Assembly (NCBI GenBank): GCA_020631175.1
Contig: JAHDHT010000022.1
Location: 19,300 to 24,966, forward strand
Length of the DNA stretch: 5,667 nt
Direction: 5' to 3'
Origin: Chitinophagales bacterium
GTDB lineage: Bacteria > Bacteroidota > Bacteroidia > Chitinophagales > JAHDHT01
Position 1 is the stretch's first letter; every line of letters starts with the position of its first letter. Shown piece by piece: positions 4,310-5,667 of this stretch. Both the position numbers and the translations under genes were made by a program. Under the pieces are notes generated by a model, which saw only the letters and a list, made by a program, of their open reading frames with translations, made no database searches and was not told where the DNA came from.

Positions 4310-5667
4310 ATGAAACTTTATTTCCAATTATTTTTCCTTCTGATAGCAACTTTAAGCCTATCTGCACAAGATGGTAAAGATCTGGCTGAAGCCTTAAGAG
4401 GAGAAACTCCTATACTCGAAGATCTGCACGAACTATGCGATCAGATTGGTGGTCGTGTGACCGGAACCTCTGCTAATGAAGCATCTGTTTTATGGGCTGC
4501 CAGAAAATTACAGTCTTTAGGTGTGAAAACATGGACAGAGAAATTCGAGATGCCAAGAAAATGGTACGAGAAATCCGCTACGGCTACCGTTCGTGGTGGT
4601 TCTAACTGGAAACCCAGAATTGCTTGCCGTGCATTTAGTACCGGTACACCGGAAGGTGGTTTGGAAGCTGAATTAATTTATGTAAAGAAAGGCAGTACCA
4701 AAAGTTTTGAAGCCGTAAAAGACCAGATCGAAGGAAATTATGTATTAGTAGAAACGCCGGTTATGACAAATTTAACCGAACTCTTTTTAGAATATATTAA
4801 TGCTGTAGAAATTGAGAACAATGCAAAAAAGTATGGAGCAATTGGTGTTGTTTATATGTCGAGCCGTGCAAAGAAATTATTATATCGTCACTTAACTTCT
4901 TACGGTATCGAAAACGATATGCCTATGATTGTAATGGCAAGAGATGATGCAACGCGATGCAGACGATTATTAAAAAGAGGAAAAAAATTAAAATTAAACT
5001 TAGAATTGGATGTAGTAGACGAAGGTGCTTATATGTCTGAAACCGTTTTTGCAGAAATTCCCGGAAGTGAGAAACCGGAAGAGGTGGTTATCATTGGAGC
5101 ACATCTCGATAGTTGGGGGCTCGGTACCGGAGCAAACGACAACGGTTGCAATGTTACCATGATGATGGATATTTTACGTCAAATGAAAAATCTTGGTTTA
5201 CAAGCAAAAAGAACGGTGCGGGTAGCGCTCTGGAATGGAGAAGAACAAGGCATGCTTGGTTCTTATGCTTATACCCAACAACATAAAGATGAACTGGACC
5301 AGATTAAAATGACCATTACCGTAGACATCGGTAGCGGAAATATTGATGGCTTTTTTGTAAATGGAAGAAAAGAGCTGTTGCCATTCATCGAAGAAATGGT
5401 AGCACCAATGGACAGCATGTACGCTTTTGAGCATACCGACGGAGTAATTGTAGGAACCGATAATTATGATTTTTTTGCGCAGGGTGTGCCGAATATTGTC
5501 GCAAAACACGGCGTACATAATTATTGTGAAGATTATCATTCTGAGTCAGATACCTATGATAAAGTAAGTCAATTGAACCTGAAAAGAAACGCTATGCTTA
5601 TAGGCTGGGTGACCTGGCAATTCGCAAATGATACCAGTCTTAAATTTAAGCGACATAAAAGAAAAAC
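4310..5667 (+). CDS. Secreted M28-family zinc peptidase with PA domain, carboxypeptidase Q-like (runs off the right edge)
   Basis: This is an exported metallopeptidase that removes amino acids from peptide ends with two zinc ions. My translation gives 452 residues with no stop. A Sec signal peptide (1-19) ends SLSA before Gln20, so the enzyme should be periplasmic or secreted. Residues about 25-115 form the N-terminal region, with LCDQIGGRVTGT typical of the family. A PA-like insert spans about 120-240, and the zinc core runs from about 243. The metal and catalytic residues are all present: His265 (AHLDSWG), Asp277 (GANDNG), Glu311-Glu312 (NGEEQG; base and ligand), Asp339 (VDIGSG) and His410 (DYHSESDTYD). 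The final helix is visible, so few residues should be missing. ATG at 4310 is fixed by an in-frame TAA immediately upstream at 4304; the ATG at 4306 is out of frame. Residue 280 is Cys where the family usually has a small residue. Family assignment is secure; substrate is not. Confidence 0.93.
   Translation, partial: MKLYFQLFFLLIATLSLSAQDGKDLAEALRGETPILEDLHELCDQIGGRVTGTSANEASVLWAARKLQSLGVKTWTEKFEMPRKWYEKSATATVRGGSNWKPRIACRAFSTGTPEGGLEAELIYVKKGSTKSFEAVKDQIEGNYVLVETPVMTNLTELFLEYINAVEIENNAKKYGAIGVVYMSSRAKKLLYRHLTSYGIENDMPMIVMARDDATRCRRLLKRGKKLKLNLELDVVDEGAYMSETVFAEIPGSEKPEEVVIIGAHLDSWGLGTGANDNGCNVTMMMDILRQMKNLGLQAKRTVRVALWNGEEQGMLGSYAYTQQHKDELDQIKMTITVDIGSGNIDGFFVNGRKELLPFIEEMVAPMDSMYAFEHTDGVIVGTDNYDFFAQGVPNIVAKHGVHNYCEDYHSESDTYDKVSQLNLKRNAMLIGWVTWQFANDTSLKFKRHKRK

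Noticed and set aside
5198..5539. A 113-residue minus-strand open frame
   Set aside because: It lies wholly inside the M28 peptidase catalytic core, whose motifs are intact on the other strand.

Overview
The window looks like a piece of a Flavobacteriaceae (Bacteroidetes) chromosome. The DNA is AT-rich and genes lack Shine-Dalgarno sequences. Two upstream regions carry the Bacteroidetes-type promoter (TTG, spacer, TAnnTTTG). The gene set is also typical of marine or soil flavobacteria: a lipobox lipoprotein, a secreted M28 peptidase with a PA domain, and tryptophan 2,3-dioxygenase. This assignment is inferred from style and protein families; nothing here fixes the genus.

Left half (1-3140), all on the minus strand. 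Read in the direction of transcription, the order is a PAPS-type sulfotransferase homologue (3140-2307), a membrane-anchored neutral zinc metallopeptidase (2263-1400), a patatin-like phospholipase (1390-617) and the first 168 residues of tryptophan 2,3-dioxygenase (506 to beyond base 1). Gaps of 43 and 9 nt suggest the first three are cotranscribed from a promoter just upstream of the sulfotransferase. The dioxygenase follows after 110 nt and has its own promoter-like sequence. The sulfotransferase appears to start at TTG.

Middle (3189-4309). A small four-cysteine lipoprotein of unknown function is divergent from the minus-strand cluster. It is followed by about 670 nt without a believable gene. 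That stretch is built from repeats: two direct copies of a C/A-rich, G-poor sequence (family A) flank a block with two well-preserved copies of a hairpin-rich repeat (family B), plus two degenerate B-like pieces. The central 14-nt palindrome of family B differs between copies by a paired change (A/T to C/G) that keeps the palindrome perfect. This is the most interesting signal in the window.

Right end (4310-5667). A secreted M28-family zinc aminopeptidase/carboxypeptidase Q-like protein is on the plus strand and runs off the window edge close to its natural C-terminus.

Functionally the window is a mix of tryptophan catabolism, envelope or secreted hydrolases and one sulfotransferase. I see no complete, obviously new multi-gene system. 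The repeat block and the conserved-or-not status of the sulfotransferase-metallopeptidase-patatin cluster are the two things to follow up.
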